Shown here: positions 39,155-47,414 of the stretch, piece after piece
How the letters are laid out: every line of letters starts with the position of its first letter
Position numbering within the stretch: position 1 is the first letter of the stretch
NCBI RefSeq assembly: GCF_006363815.1
Contig: NZ_RRYT01000005.1
Span: 62,001 to 126,000 of the forward strand
Length of the DNA: 64,000 nucleotides
Source of the DNA: Thermomonospora catenispora
GTDB taxonomy: Bacteria > Actinomycetota > Actinomycetes > Streptosporangiales > Streptosporangiaceae
Reading direction: 5' to 3'
Made by a program: the position numbers and the translations under genes
Notes under the pieces: model-generated
Told to the model about the DNA's origin: nothing
Seen by the model: the letters and a program-made list of their open reading frames with translations, nothing else
Database searches by the model: none

Positions 39155-40180
39155 TCACGTGATCGGCGCCTCCCAGGTCATCCGCCAGGTGATCGGGCCG
39201 ACGATGCCGTCCACCTCCAAGCCCTTCTCGGCCTGGAACGCCCGGCACACCCGCTCCGACTCGGGCCCATAGGCCCCGTCGACGGTGATCCGCCAGCCGC
39301 GCTCCTTCATGCGGGCCTGCCAGCGACGGACATCGTCCCCCCGCATGATCGGAGGCTGACGCAGGTACCGGCCGGGCCACGGCGGCGCGGGCGTCGACGG
39401 TGCCTTGGGCGGCTTGGGCTTGCTCGGGGCCGGCTTCGGCGGCTCCTGCCCCAGCTTCTTGGCCAGGGCCGTGGCGGTCTGCTGGTCGTACTTGCCGGTG
39501 ACCTTGGGGACGATGTCGGGATGGTCGGCCTGCAGCTTCTTGACGGCGGCCTCGGTCTCGTCGCCGAAGTCACCGTCGACGCCGTAGCGGGGCAGCTTGT
39601 AGCCGGCCTTGATCAGGGCGCTCTGCAGATCGCGGACCCGCTTGCCCGTGTCGCCCTTGACCAGCGCGGGCTCGCCCGCCGGCACCTTGCCGTCCCACTT
39701 GTAGTCGTCGACCCCGTACGCGGGACGGCCGTAGCCGGCGATCACCGAGGCGGACCGGACGCGGCGGCGGACCGCGTCCCCGGTGTTGCCCTCGATGGTC
39801 TGCACGCGCCCGCCGCCGAGCACCTTCTCGATGACGCCGACATGGTCGATCGCGCCGATCGAGTTGGACTGTCCCCAGTCGAAGAACACGATGTCGCCCG
39901 GCTTGGCGCGGTTGACGTTGGCGACCGTCCCGCTGTACCAGCGGCCGATCTTCTGGAAGTCCTGGGCGTGCCACACCGTGTAGGCGCGGTCCCCGCCCGG
40001 CAGGACGGCGGCGCGGTTGCCGCTCTTGCGCGCCCAGTAGGTGACGGCCATGTCGCACCACGGGGCGGACAGGAACTCGTTGCCGTTCCGGGAGGCGTAA
40101 TCCCGGGTGATCTTGTTGGGGCGGCCGGACAGCCCGATGTCGGCGCGGGCGGCCGCCAGCATCCCTGCTGCGGTGCCCAT
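39155..40180 (-). CDS. CHAP-domain peptidoglycan hydrolase, endolysin-like
   Basis: 341 residues without a signal peptide. The N-terminal CHAP amidase/peptidase domain (about 1-150) shows the catalytic Cys in LSAPWCDMAVTYW and His in GAIDHVGVIEKV, with GDIVFFDWG between. Two peptidoglycan-binding (PG_binding_1) domains follow: VRDLQSALIKAGYKLPRYGVDG (about 195-260) and VRRWQARMKERGWRITVDGAYG (about 285-340), separated by a Pro/Lys linker. Lack of a secretion signal and this architecture resemble phage endolysins of actinophages. The start ATG overlaps the upstream small gene as ATGA. No holin or other phage genes are adjacent. Confidence 0.88.
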   Translation of the reverse strand: MGTAAGMLAAARADIGLSGRPNKITRDYASRNGNEFLSAPWCDMAVTYWARKSGNRAAVLPGGDRAYTVWHAQDFQKIGRWYSGTVANVNRAKPGDIVFFDWGQSNSIGAIDHVGVIEKVLGGGRVQTIEGNTGDAVRRRVRSASVIAGYGRPAYGVDDYKWDGKVPAGEPALVKGDTGKRVRDLQSALIKAGYKLPRYGVDGDFGDETEAAVKKLQADHPDIVPKVTGKYDQQTATALAKKLGQEPPKPAPSKPKPPKAPSTPAPPWPGRYLRQPPIMRGDDVRRWQARMKERGWRITVDGAYGPESERVCRAFQAEKGLEVDGIVGPITWRMTWEAPIT

Positions 40181-40368
40181 CAGTCGGTCGCCTCCTCGTC
40201 CGCCTCGCCGGCGCTGCGGAAGAACCCGTCGGGGTCGGGATCGCCGTAGAGCTGCCGCAGGACCTCCTCTTCGTCCGGTTCGGTGGGCCTGTGCGCGTTC
40301 AGATGGACGTCCACCTGGCCCATCAGCTGAATCTCCGCCGGGCCCTGCGGCTCGTTGGTCTGGGGCAT
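40180..40368 (-). CDS. Small acidic protein coupled to endolysin
   Basis: 62 residues from ATG 40368 with AGGAGA upstream. The sequence is acidic and polar (TEPDEEEVLRQLYGDPDPDGFF) with one short hydrophobic patch (IQLMGQVDVHL). No family recognised. Its stop overlaps the CHAP start (ATGA, 40179-40182), so the two are translated together. It could be a phage-derived structural or regulatory protein; there is no transmembrane helix, so it is not a holin. Confidence 0.65.
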   Translation of the reverse strand: MPQTNEPQGPAEIQLMGQVDVHLNAHRPTEPDEEEVLRQLYGDPDPDGFFRSAGEADEEATD

Positions 40369-40712
40369 TCTTCGTTCTCCTGGTGTCGGGGGGTTCGGCG
40401 GCATGCCGCGCGATGAACGGAGCGGCGCGACATGCCGCCCTGTCTTCAGGGCGAAACGCCCGATACGCTGGTGTTCGGCGGCAGCCGGAACAGGCCTGCG
40501 CCGACCGGTGCCCCTCGGCCGCTCGAACTCATCCGGCGCCTCACCGCTATCATCCGACCACACTGGGTGACCTGTCAGCAGAATCCGGCAACTCGGACTC
40601 TGCCGCCACATCGTTGTCCCCCTCCCGGTCACCCGCTCCGCTTCGACCGGCGGCGTCACGGTGTACGATCGGTCGCGGTTCTCCAGCACACGACCCCGAC
40701 CGTGAGAACCAG
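40369..40712. other. Spacer before tRNA-Ala
   Basis: About 340 bp between the endolysin pair and tRNA-Ala. No gene seen; it should contain the divergent promoters of both. Confidence 0.45.
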
Positions 40713-40785
40713 GGGGCCTTAGCTCAGTTGGCAGAGCACCGGCTTTGCAAGCCGGGTGTCAGGGGTTCGACTCCCCTAGGCTCCA
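40713..40785 (+). tRNA. tRNA-Ala (TGC)
   Basis: Cloverleaf with acceptor GGGGCCT / AGGCTCC (one G-T wobble), D-arm GCTC AGTTGGCAG AGC, anticodon stem CCGGC / GCCGG around TTTGCAA (anticodon TGC), T-arm AGGGG TTCGACT CCCCT, discriminator A. CCA is not encoded. Its 3' half is the attL core of the AICE. Confidence 0.96.
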
Positions 40786-40810
40786 CCCAGCCGAAAGCCC
40801 AGGTCAGAGC
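40743..40810 (+). repeat. attL: attL of the AICE (68-bp direct repeat)
   Basis: From the tRNA-Ala anticodon loop (CTTTGCAAGCC) through the 3' end and 25 bp beyond, identical to 52402-52469 except for one T/G difference in the T-loop. The integrase gene lies 28 bp further right, the usual place. Confidence 0.92.
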
Positions 40811-40837
40811 CTCTTTCTCGACCTGGGCCTTGATCGT

Positions 40838-41992
40838 TCAGGACGCCCGCCGCCGCTTCCGTGCCCGTTGCGTGCCCGATCGGTTCCGCCGCTTGAGTTC
40901 CTTCTTGGCCATCGCGCTGAGCGTGTCCGCGATCTCCCGGTGCCGCTCATCGGTGGCGTGCAGGTAGATCATGGCCGCCCGATCACTGGCGTGCCCCATC
41001 CGCTGCTTCAACTCGGGGAGCGTCGCGCCGGCGATGGCCGCCAGCGTGTTGCCGGTATGCCGGAGGTCGTGAAACCGGACGCCCTTGAGGCCCGCCTTGT
41101 CCAGCGCCCGCAGCCAGTTGCGCCGGAAGTTCGGCCGCCGCAGCATCGCGCCCTTCTCCCCGACGAAGACCAGGCCCTCATCCCCGTCCTGGGCGAACCG
41201 CTCGACATGCTCCTTCACCGCGCCGAGCACGACCTTCGGGATCGGAAGCGTACGCACACCCGCCTCCGTCTTGGGCGGACCGAAGTGCAACGGACGACCG
41301 CTCACCTCGACAAGCACCCGCTCAACCCGCACCGTGCCCGCCTCCAGATCCAGATCCTTGCGGCGCAGCGCCACCGCCTCACCCCACCGCAGGTTGGCGA
41401 ACGTCGCCAGCAGGACGAGCGCCTTGTACCGCGCGTCGATCGCATCGGCCAGGGCGAACACTTCCCCGATGCTGAGGACCGGTCGCTCCGGCGAGCGCTC
41501 CACGCTCGCGCCCTTGATGTTGCACGGGTTGCGCTTGGTCAGTCCGTCCGAGACCGCCGTGCCCATGATCGCCTTGAGCAGCCGATACGCCTTCGCCAAA
41601 GTGACCGGCCCGACGCCGTTGTCGAGCAGCGTCTTCCGCCACCGCCGCACGTGCGCATCGTTGATGTCGCCCACATCCAACTTGCCGAACGTGGGCACCA
41701 GGTGCAGCCGGGCCAGCGCCTCATACCGCGCCACCGTCGAAGGCCGCAGGTTCGGACGCTCCAGAATCCACGCCTCCGCGTACTCCTTGAACGGCACCCG
41801 CCCCGCGTCAGGGTTCAGCCAGTCACCCGCCAGGATCTCCGCCTCTTTCAGGGCGAGCCATCGGTTCGCCTCCGTCTTGGTGGCGAACGTGTGCGGAGCC
41901 GGCCGGTCGATGCCGTCCGGACCCTTGTAGCGGGCTTGCCAACGCCCCGACGCCAGTTGCCGAACTCTTCCGAACCGACGCTTCCCAGCCAT
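40838..41992 (-). CDS. int: Tyrosine site-specific integrase of the AICE
   Basis: Integrates and, with Xis, excises the element at tRNA-Ala. The 384 residues have an N-terminal AP2-like arm-binding segment (RVRQLASGRWQARYKGPDG), a SAM-like core-binding domain (about 65-165) and a catalytic domain with Arg in ANLRWGEAVALRR, RFHDLRHTGNTLA (His-x-x-Arg) and the nucleophile Tyr in AAMIYLHATDERH. The C-terminus is very basic. The ATG overlaps the xis stop as ATGA. Unlike the copy at 24491 it is intact. Confidence 0.96.
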   Translation of the reverse strand: MAGKRRFGRVRQLASGRWQARYKGPDGIDRPAPHTFATKTEANRWLALKEAEILAGDWLNPDAGRVPFKEYAEAWILERPNLRPSTVARYEALARLHLVPTFGKLDVGDINDAHVRRWRKTLLDNGVGPVTLAKAYRLLKAIMGTAVSDGLTKRNPCNIKGASVERSPERPVLSIGEVFALADAIDARYKALVLLATFANLRWGEAVALRRKDLDLEAGTVRVERVLVEVSGRPLHFGPPKTEAGVRTLPIPKVVLGAVKEHVERFAQDGDEGLVFVGEKGAMLRRPNFRRNWLRALDKAGLKGVRFHDLRHTGNTLAAIAGATLPELKQRMGHASDRAAMIYLHATDERHREIADTLSAMAKKELKRRNRSGTQRARKRRRAS

Positions 41993-42240
41993 CAGGCCGC
42001 CCGTCCCCTCGACCGACCCCGCACCGTCACCGGCTCCACCAGGCCCGCCGCGATGAACTCCCGAAGCGCCGACTCAGGGATACGAACGTGCCGCTTCCCA
42101 TAGCGAACGAAGCGGATCCGCCGCTCCTCGATCAACCGCCGAGGGAACCGCGGACTCGTGTTGAGCAGTTCGGCCGCCTCCGCAACGGTCAGCAGCCGGT
42201 CATCAGGGTCGAGCTGCATCATGTCCTTCCGCTCGGTCAC
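41992..42240 (-). CDS. xis: Excisionase (MerR-like helix-turn-helix)
   Basis: 82 residues; LLTVAEAAELLNTSPRFPRRLIEERRIRFVRYG is the winged-helix DNA-binding domain of AlpA/Xis-type directionality factors. The protein ends in a basic tail (RGRSRGRAA). It lies between rep and int with ATGA overlaps on both sides, the rep-xis-int order of pSAM2-like elements. The first ATG (42240) is used because of the overlap; MMQLDPDD a few codons in could also start. Confidence 0.92.
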   Translation of the reverse strand: MTERKDMMQLDPDDRLLTVAEAAELLNTSPRFPRRLIEERRIRFVRYGKRHVRIPESALREFIAAGLVEPVTVRGRSRGRAA

Positions 42241-43889
42241 GCCGCCTCCGCAGTTGCCGAGAGTTGAGCCTGTGTCGCTTGGTCGAGTTGTGCGCGTCGC
42301 CGTAGGCGTTCGTCGATCAGATGGAGCAGTCGTTCGTCCAGTGGCCGTACGTCGGGGTCGCCGGGTCCGGCGCGTTCCCAGGCGTAGGTGCCGTTCGGCT
42401 CGTCGGGCCGGGCCGCCGGGATGCCCGCCTCAGCCAGCCGGGCGAGGATCCAGGCTTTGCGGTCGGCCTTGTGGTCGGCGAGGGTCTTGCCGGACCAGCG
42501 CCGGGAGACCAGGACGCGCCGGCCGCCGTAGCCGAGGTGTTCGCGGCGGTGGGCTTTGCCCTTGCAGAAGCCGGGGACCAGGCCGGGCCGGGGGTTGTGG
42601 GGCTGCACCCCGTAGCGCAGCCAGTTCGCACAGGTGGGCGAGCACGGCTCATAGCGCAGGGCGTCGGCCAGCCGGTCGACGTGCGCCCGCTGGGCTTCGG
42701 TCTCGGGTGCGTGGCATTCGGCGACGTTCTTGACCAGGTACTTGGTCAGGTAGCCGATGCACCGCCGCGCGTCCGGCGTATCCGCCAGCACCCCCTCGGC
42801 GTGGACCTGCTCACCGAACCGGACCACGTGCAGCGGCGTGGCGTCCGGGTCGGCGCCGATCGCGTCCAGTGCCTCATCCCAGGTGGGCAGCACCTCCCCG
42901 GTGTCCGGGTCGACGTAGCCGCCCGCGCCGTCGTCACCGGCCGCTGGATCCCAGACCGGTAGCCGCCCGTTGGGGTAGACGATCCGGTCGGTGGAGGGCC
43001 ACCACACCTGGTGGTAGGTGGCCGCCGCGACGCGGCGGAGGTCGGCGCGGGAGATGGTGCCGCGGATGGCCATGTGCAGATGCGGGGCGAGCCGCTTTTG
43101 GGGTTCGACGGTGGCGAAGTACTGGACGTCGTAGCCGACGAAGCGGCGCAGGTTCTGCACGAACCGGTCGATCAGCTTGGAGAAGTGCAGCGCGTCCCTG
43201 GCCGTCCGCCGGTAGTCGTAGGTGCTCGGGTCGACGGGTGTGCCGTCCGCCCGCACCTTGCCGTAGGAGTCGAGGGTGAGGGTCAGGAAGATCGACGGCC
43301 GGAACGTTCGGCCGCCCTTGCCGAGGAAGGTCCGCCCGACCGTGCGGTTCTCCACTGGCCGGCGGGGCAGGTCGGGCACGTCCTGACGCCGCCGGGTGGA
43401 GCGGGTCCGCCGGGAGCGTTGGTCGCCGGTGCGGAGCCTGCCCGCGACGCCCGTGCGTTCGATCTCCCGATCGAGTTCCAGCAGGAGCCCGTCCCACCAG
43501 GCCAGGTCCCCGTGCTCGTCCGGCCCGTCCGCCTCGACCGCGTCCCGCCGGGCCTGGGCGTGGGCGCGTAGTTGCATCAGGTGGCGTTGTTCGGCGTTGG
43601 GGTCGGCCCGCTCGATCACCGGTTCGGTGTCCAGGTGCCAGCCCTGGGCGCACTGCACGGCGCGGAGCTTGCGCTTGCGTTCGGCGCAGGACGGGCAGAC
43701 CGAGGCCAGCGTGTGCCCGCACGGCACGTCGAAGCGTTCGCTCTCGCCGGTGGCCAGGTTGACCCGCCGCATCGGCACCGGCCGGATGCACACCCCGTGC
43801 TCGATGGCGACCGCCTTGACGACCTCCCGCGCCAGCGGCGCGAGCGTCTTGACCGGAGCCGAGGCGGTGGTCTCAGCGGTGCCGGTCAT
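42237..43889 (-). CDS. RepSA-like replication initiator of the AICE
   Basis: 550-residue initiator for rolling-circle replication, the repSA position in pSAM2 elements. The N-terminal zinc-binding region shows CIRPVPMRR, FDVPCGHTLASVCPSCAERKRKL. The central domain has the HUH-type pair in KRLAPHLHMAIRGTI, preceded by FLTLTLDSYGKV (motif 1) and followed by a tyrosine-bearing RRCIGYLTKYLVKNV, the usual catalytic-motif order. The C-terminus is basic with YAWERAGPGDPDV. ATG 43889 overlaps traB as ATGA. Nick-site sequence was not located. Confidence 0.88.
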   Translation of the reverse strand: MTGTAETTASAPVKTLAPLAREVVKAVAIEHGVCIRPVPMRRVNLATGESERFDVPCGHTLASVCPSCAERKRKLRAVQCAQGWHLDTEPVIERADPNAEQRHLMQLRAHAQARRDAVEADGPDEHGDLAWWDGLLLELDREIERTGVAGRLRTGDQRSRRTRSTRRRQDVPDLPRRPVENRTVGRTFLGKGGRTFRPSIFLTLTLDSYGKVRADGTPVDPSTYDYRRTARDALHFSKLIDRFVQNLRRFVGYDVQYFATVEPQKRLAPHLHMAIRGTISRADLRRVAAATYHQVWWPSTDRIVYPNGRLPVWDPAAGDDGAGGYVDPDTGEVLPTWDEALDAIGADPDATPLHVVRFGEQVHAEGVLADTPDARRCIGYLTKYLVKNVAECHAPETEAQRAHVDRLADALRYEPCSPTCANWLRYGVQPHNPRPGLVPGFCKGKAHRREHLGYGGRRVLVSRRWSGKTLADHKADRKAWILARLAEAGIPAARPDEPNGTYAWERAGPGDPDVRPLDERLLHLIDERLRRRAQLDQATQAQLSATAEAA

Positions 43890-45355
43890 GCGGCCTCCGG
43901 CCGGTAGGCGCCACCGGACAGCGCGTAGGCGACCATCTGCCGGATGTCCTCATCCGAGACGTACGCCGCCCGCACCCGCACCGGGTCCGGGCAGGTCTCC
44001 AGCCGGACGAACCCGACGCCGGCCCCGACCTCCGGAACGGTCGAGATCTGGTCGGCCAGCGCCCCGCGGTCGCGTGCGCCGTCGCCCAGGACCATGTCGA
44101 CCTGTTCGTCCTCATCCAGCCGCAGCGCGATCCGGTCCGGGAACAGGTTGCGCAGGTTGTTGACCTCCTTGCGGGCGTCCTGCTGCGCGCCGAGCACGCA
44201 GTACCCGACCGACCGGCCCTGACTGGTCAGAATCGCCAACGCGGATTCGGCGCGTTTGCGCAGGTCGCGTTCGGGGCTGTAGGCGGTCAGGAACGCCAGC
44301 TCATCCACGATGATCAGCCGGAACGGATGCTCCACCGTAGGCGTGAAGGTGCGGGTGTGGCCGGCGAACTGGTCGGCGCGGGCGTTCATGTCGCCAGCGG
44401 CCTCCTCCAGCAGGGCGACCATGCCACCGCCAGGGTCGGAGGAGTAGCGGCCGAACCGCTCGAACAGCGGGCGGCCATACGAGAGTTCCATCCGTTTGGG
44501 GTCGATGGCCCAGACCTCGACCAGCCCGGCGACCATCAGTGGCAGCACGGCGCGGATCACCGACCACAGCACCGAGCCCTTCCCGGAACCCGTCGCCCCG
44601 GCCACGAGCACGTGGGTGCCCAGCAGCCGCAGCCGCCACGGCGAACCGTCCTCCAGGCGGCCGACCTCCACCGCCCGCAGGTCCACCGCCGCCGCGTCCG
44701 GGATCGGCAGCGCCGGAATCGGAGACGCCAGGGCATCAACGCGAACGAACTCCAGCCACACACGGCCGGGCCGGTTCCCCTCGCGGACCCGGACCAGGGT
44801 GGCGCCGAAACCGTGCGCCAGGTTCGGGGCGACCTTCTCCCAGGCGTCGGGAGCCTGCCCCTTGAGCATCTGGACGAGCAGCCGGTCCGAGGCCGGGCCG
44901 CACTCGACCCGGCGCAGCGTGGGCAGGTATTCGCGGCCCCGGTGGGTCTTGGTGAGTCCGGCGGTGACGAGGACCGGTTGCCAGTGCCGCCGGTACACCC
45001 ACCAGCCCCGCCACCGCGCCCGCGCCGGACGGTAGACCCGGCGCAGGAACGAGGCCCGATCCATCGCCGCCCACACGCCCAGGCCGACCGCGACCAGGAC
45101 GCCGACGAGGGCGGGCACGCGCCAGCCGTACCGCCAGCCGAGCCAGCCGGCCACCACCGCCGAGCCGACCGCGATCGGGTGCCGCAGGCAGAACACGACC
45201 GCCCGCAGCAGGAGGCGGAGCAGGTTGACGAGCAGGACCAGGCCCTCGGGCATGTGCCAGATCGGAGGCGCCCACTTCGGTGCGGCGAACGGATCCCGTT
45301 GGGCTTCGACGGCGACGTTGTCACCTGGCTTGACCTTGCGGAACTCCCACGACAT
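43886..45355 (-). CDS. FtsK/SpoIIIE-like DNA translocase TraB (TraSA)
   Basis: Single-protein conjugation motor of mycelial actinomycetes that moves double-stranded element DNA between hyphae. N-terminal hydrophobic helices lie at about 35-95 (LVLLVNLLRLLLRAVVFCL, VPALVGVLVAVGLGVWAA). The motor has Walker A LVAGATGSGKGSVLWSVI and Walker B RLIIVDELAFLT. The C-terminus (VRAAYVSDEDIRQMV) is the winged-helix DNA-recognition end. Start: ATG 45355 has AGAGG 11 bp upstream; GTG 45367 is possible but sits on the ribosome site. 489 residues. Confidence 0.92.
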   Translation of the reverse strand: MSWEFRKVKPGDNVAVEAQRDPFAAPKWAPPIWHMPEGLVLLVNLLRLLLRAVVFCLRHPIAVGSAVVAGWLGWRYGWRVPALVGVLVAVGLGVWAAMDRASFLRRVYRPARARWRGWWVYRRHWQPVLVTAGLTKTHRGREYLPTLRRVECGPASDRLLVQMLKGQAPDAWEKVAPNLAHGFGATLVRVREGNRPGRVWLEFVRVDALASPIPALPIPDAAAVDLRAVEVGRLEDGSPWRLRLLGTHVLVAGATGSGKGSVLWSVIRAVLPLMVAGLVEVWAIDPKRMELSYGRPLFERFGRYSSDPGGGMVALLEEAAGDMNARADQFAGHTRTFTPTVEHPFRLIIVDELAFLTAYSPERDLRKRAESALAILTSQGRSVGYCVLGAQQDARKEVNNLRNLFPDRIALRLDEDEQVDMVLGDGARDRGALADQISTVPEVGAGVGFVRLETCPDPVRVRAAYVSDEDIRQMVAYALSGGAYRPEAA

Positions 45356-45400
45356 ACGCTTGTTCACCTCTTCACTTCTGCACTGGTTGGGGAGAGAACC

Positions 45401-45433
45401 GGGGTGGCTGGAGGGACCAGCTCCAGCCGCCCC
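45401..45433 (-). terminator. Hairpin between small gene and traB
   Basis: 13-bp stem (45401-45413 with 45421-45433, one wobble), 7-nt loop, in the 89-bp gap upstream of traB. It may attenuate traB relative to the upstream genes. Confidence 0.5.
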
Positions 45434-45444
45434 ACCTACAGCAG

Positions 45445-45732
45445 TCAGGCCGCCGACGTGTCCGGGGTGGACGTGTCGCAGCGGGTGTTCTCGGAGTGCT
45501 GGCGTTCGATCTCGGCGACGTAGGCCGTGACCGCCTCGGCCAGCCGCCGGGCCGTGGCCAGGTCGTTATCGGTCGCCCGGCCACGGGTCGCGGACGAGAT
45601 CATCAGGTTGAGGTCACCGGTGCTGATGCTCAGGATCGGTCCGCTTTCGGGCCGGTCCGGGTACGTGGAGCAGGTGATGCGGGCGTCCGCGCCCAACAGC
45701 ACGCTCTGCGACATGAACGAGGACCGGGTCAC
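45445..45732 (-). CDS. AICE small protein B (paralogue of adjacent gene)
   Basis: 95 residues. No family was recognised. The C-terminal helix ATARRLAEAVTAYVAEIERQHSE is clearly related to ARRLAEQAAAYAVEVERLY of the upstream gene, and both have a preceding beta-rich segment (PILSISTGDLNLMIS here), so the two are paralogues. The position upstream of traB is where Spd (spread) and related transfer genes occur in pSAM2 elements, but there is no membrane helix. Its ATG overlaps the upstream stop (ATGA, 45729-45732). Confidence 0.75.
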   Translation of the reverse strand: MTRSSFMSQSVLLGADARITCSTYPDRPESGPILSISTGDLNLMISSATRGRATDNDLATARRLAEAVTAYVAEIERQHSENTRCDTSTPDTSAA

Positions 45733-45992
45733 GCCGCCCCCTTGCTAGTCCGGGCCGAGGAGTGTCCGGAGCGGTAGAGCCGTTCGACCTCGACCGCGTA
45801 CGCCGCCGCCTGTTCGGCCAGCCGCCGGGCGAACTCGACCTCACCGGCCCCCAGCCGTTCCGGAAGGGTGAAGGTCACCAGCAGCCGACCGGCCGCCACG
45901 GTGAACAGCGGCGTCCGGGACCGGAAGGCCCGGAACTCGCTGGAGGCCCCGGACCCGACCGGCAGCGACAGCGCCGACACCCGCCCGGACAT
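45729..45992 (-). CDS. AICE small protein A (paralogue of adjacent gene)
   Basis: 87 residues, same predicted layout as the downstream paralogue: beta-rich first half (TPLFTVAAGRLLVTFTLPERL) and C-terminal helix (VEFARRLAEQAAAYAVEVERLYRSG). Soluble, no known domain. ATGA overlaps at both ends tie it to the Pra-like gene upstream and its paralogue downstream. The pair probably arose by tandem duplication and may form a heterodimer (inference). Confidence 0.75.
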   Translation of the reverse strand: MSGRVSALSLPVGSGASSEFRAFRSRTPLFTVAAGRLLVTFTLPERLGAGEVEFARRLAEQAAAYAVEVERLYRSGHSSARTSKGAA

Positions 45993-46429
45993 CAGGCCGC
46001 GTCCTTACCAGCCGCCGGGCGAGCACCGCCCCGACCCGCCGCCGAGCCGCCGGGGGCCTGGACGCCGGTCGCCCGGTAGGAGTAGGCGATACGGGTGATC
46101 GGCTCACCCTGCGGGTTCCTGCCGGACACCTCCACATACGGCGTCACCGTCATTCCGGTGAACTCCACCGGCCGGAACGGCCCCATCACCGGCTCCGGCA
46201 GCACCGGGCACTCCCGCGCGATGACCCGCACCCGGATCGCCGACGCCTTGTGCCTGGCGGCCGGGTCGGCGTCGTACACGTCCACCACCCACACCGGCAG
46301 ACCGGTGTCCTTGTCGATCTCCTGCCGCTTGGTGTCGAAGTTGGTCAGCGGTTCGGCCTGCCCGGTCGCGTACACGCCGTGCGGGAACACCTGCCCGAAC
46401 TCCACCGGAATCCGCCCTTGAATACCCAT
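45992..46429 (-). CDS. Pra-like activator of replication, integration and excision
   Basis: 145 residues beginning MGIQGRIPVEFGQVFPHGVYATG. The sequence resembles the proteins annotated as plasmid replication, integration and excision activators in pSAM2-like elements; Pra of pSAM2 switches on rep, xis and int. The middle (VVDVYDADPAARHKASAIRVRV, PVMGPFRPVEFTGMTVTPYVE) is beta-rich, and the C-terminus is a Gly/Ala tail. It heads the leftward operon that runs through traB, rep, xis and int, and the KorSA-like repressor is upstream, matching the Pra/KorSA switch. Family identification is from memory of the pattern. Confidence 0.7.
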   Translation of the reverse strand: MGIQGRIPVEFGQVFPHGVYATGQAEPLTNFDTKRQEIDKDTGLPVWVVDVYDADPAARHKASAIRVRVIARECPVLPEPVMGPFRPVEFTGMTVTPYVEVSGRNPQGEPITRIAYSYRATGVQAPGGSAAGRGGARPAAGKDAA

Positions 46430-46546
46430 TCACATCACTCCTTCTCCGCCCATCCACTCGTCCGATCAAGTGGACTGCTGTCAGCATAAGCGATCAACTC
46501 ATGCGGACAAGTGGCGGAGTAGGTGACCTAGGTCACACTCGGGCGG
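46430..46546 (-). promoter_or_regulatory. Promoter/operator region of the AICE pra operon
   Basis: 117 bp, AT-richer than its surroundings. The perfect palindrome GTGACCTAGGTCAC is at 46523-46536, and the word CAAGTGG occurs twice (46466 and 46508). These are candidate sites for the GntR/KorSA-like repressor. Confidence 0.5.
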
Positions 46547-47281
46547 TCAGTCGGGGACACTGTAAACGTCTTCCAGCTCATGCAGAGTGCCGGGCATGAC
46601 GATCTCGACTGCGAACAGCGCCGCATCGGTGGCGTCATGCGCGGTCGCCAGGATCGACAGGAGCGGATCAGAGGAGCCGACCTGGAGCAACGTCGGCTCG
46701 TCCGCATCGGGCAGGCGGGCGGTGAGCCGTTCGGCGATGTGGTCGATGCGCAACTGCCTGACAGAGCGCAGGTGCGCGCGGACACCGACCGGCAGCGGCG
46801 AGTCCGATCCAAGATCGGTGCCGTAGGCCAGTTCCGGCGGAAACCAGCAGGTCACCAACTCGGAGGGGATGCCGTCCCGCGTGCTCACCCAACGCCGCAT
46901 GACCAGCGAGGCACCCTCGGCCAGGCCCAGCACGGCCGCCACGGGCGAGGGCGCCGGCACCGTGCCCACCTGGACGAGACTCACCCCATCGCGGGCCTCT
47001 GGTTGGTCGAGCACCGCCAGGCCGGGCCGGGTCACCTCACGTTCGGAAGCCGGCCGCCCCTTCACGAACGAGCCCCGCCCGTGCTCACGGACGATCCACC
47101 CCTCCTGTTGGAGCATCTGCAACGCCCGGACCACGGTGGTACGGCCGACCGCGAACTCCCGCACGAGCTGCGACTCCGAAGGCAGCATCGAGCCGGGCGG
47201 ATACTGGCCCTCCTCGATCCGCCGCCGCAGCTCCAGCACGACACGCGCGTACTTGGGGGGCTCGAACTCCAGACTCGGCAT
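46547..47281 (-). CDS. GntR-family repressor, KorSA-like
   Basis: 244 residues from ATG 47281 (AGGTGG upstream); the frame is open 9 codons further. N-terminal winged helix: KYARVVLELRRRIEEGQYPPG, SESQLVREFAVGRTTVVRALQML (about 12-75). The C-terminal UTRA effector domain (about 95-240) follows, with ASLVMRRWVSTRDGIPSELVTCWFP. KorSA of pSAM2, which represses pra, is of this class; position next to the Pra-like gene supports that role. UTRA ligand unknown. Confidence 0.88.
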   Translation of the reverse strand: MPSLEFEPPKYARVVLELRRRIEEGQYPPGSMLPSESQLVREFAVGRTTVVRALQMLQQEGWIVREHGRGSFVKGRPASEREVTRPGLAVLDQPEARDGVSLVQVGTVPAPSPVAAVLGLAEGASLVMRRWVSTRDGIPSELVTCWFPPELAYGTDLGSDSPLPVGVRAHLRSVRQLRIDHIAERLTARLPDADEPTLLQVGSSDPLLSILATAHDATDAALFAVEIVMPGTLHELEDVYSVPD

Positions 47282-47414
47282 GGCGACCACCTGACGACTT
47301 AGGTACATGAGCGCACAAGCGCCTACGGCACTCTAACGCCCACCACCCCAGCCCGTCACCCCCGACCCCAGCCCTGACCAGGACCTTCAACCAGCCCACG
47401 AGGGGAAGGGGTCG

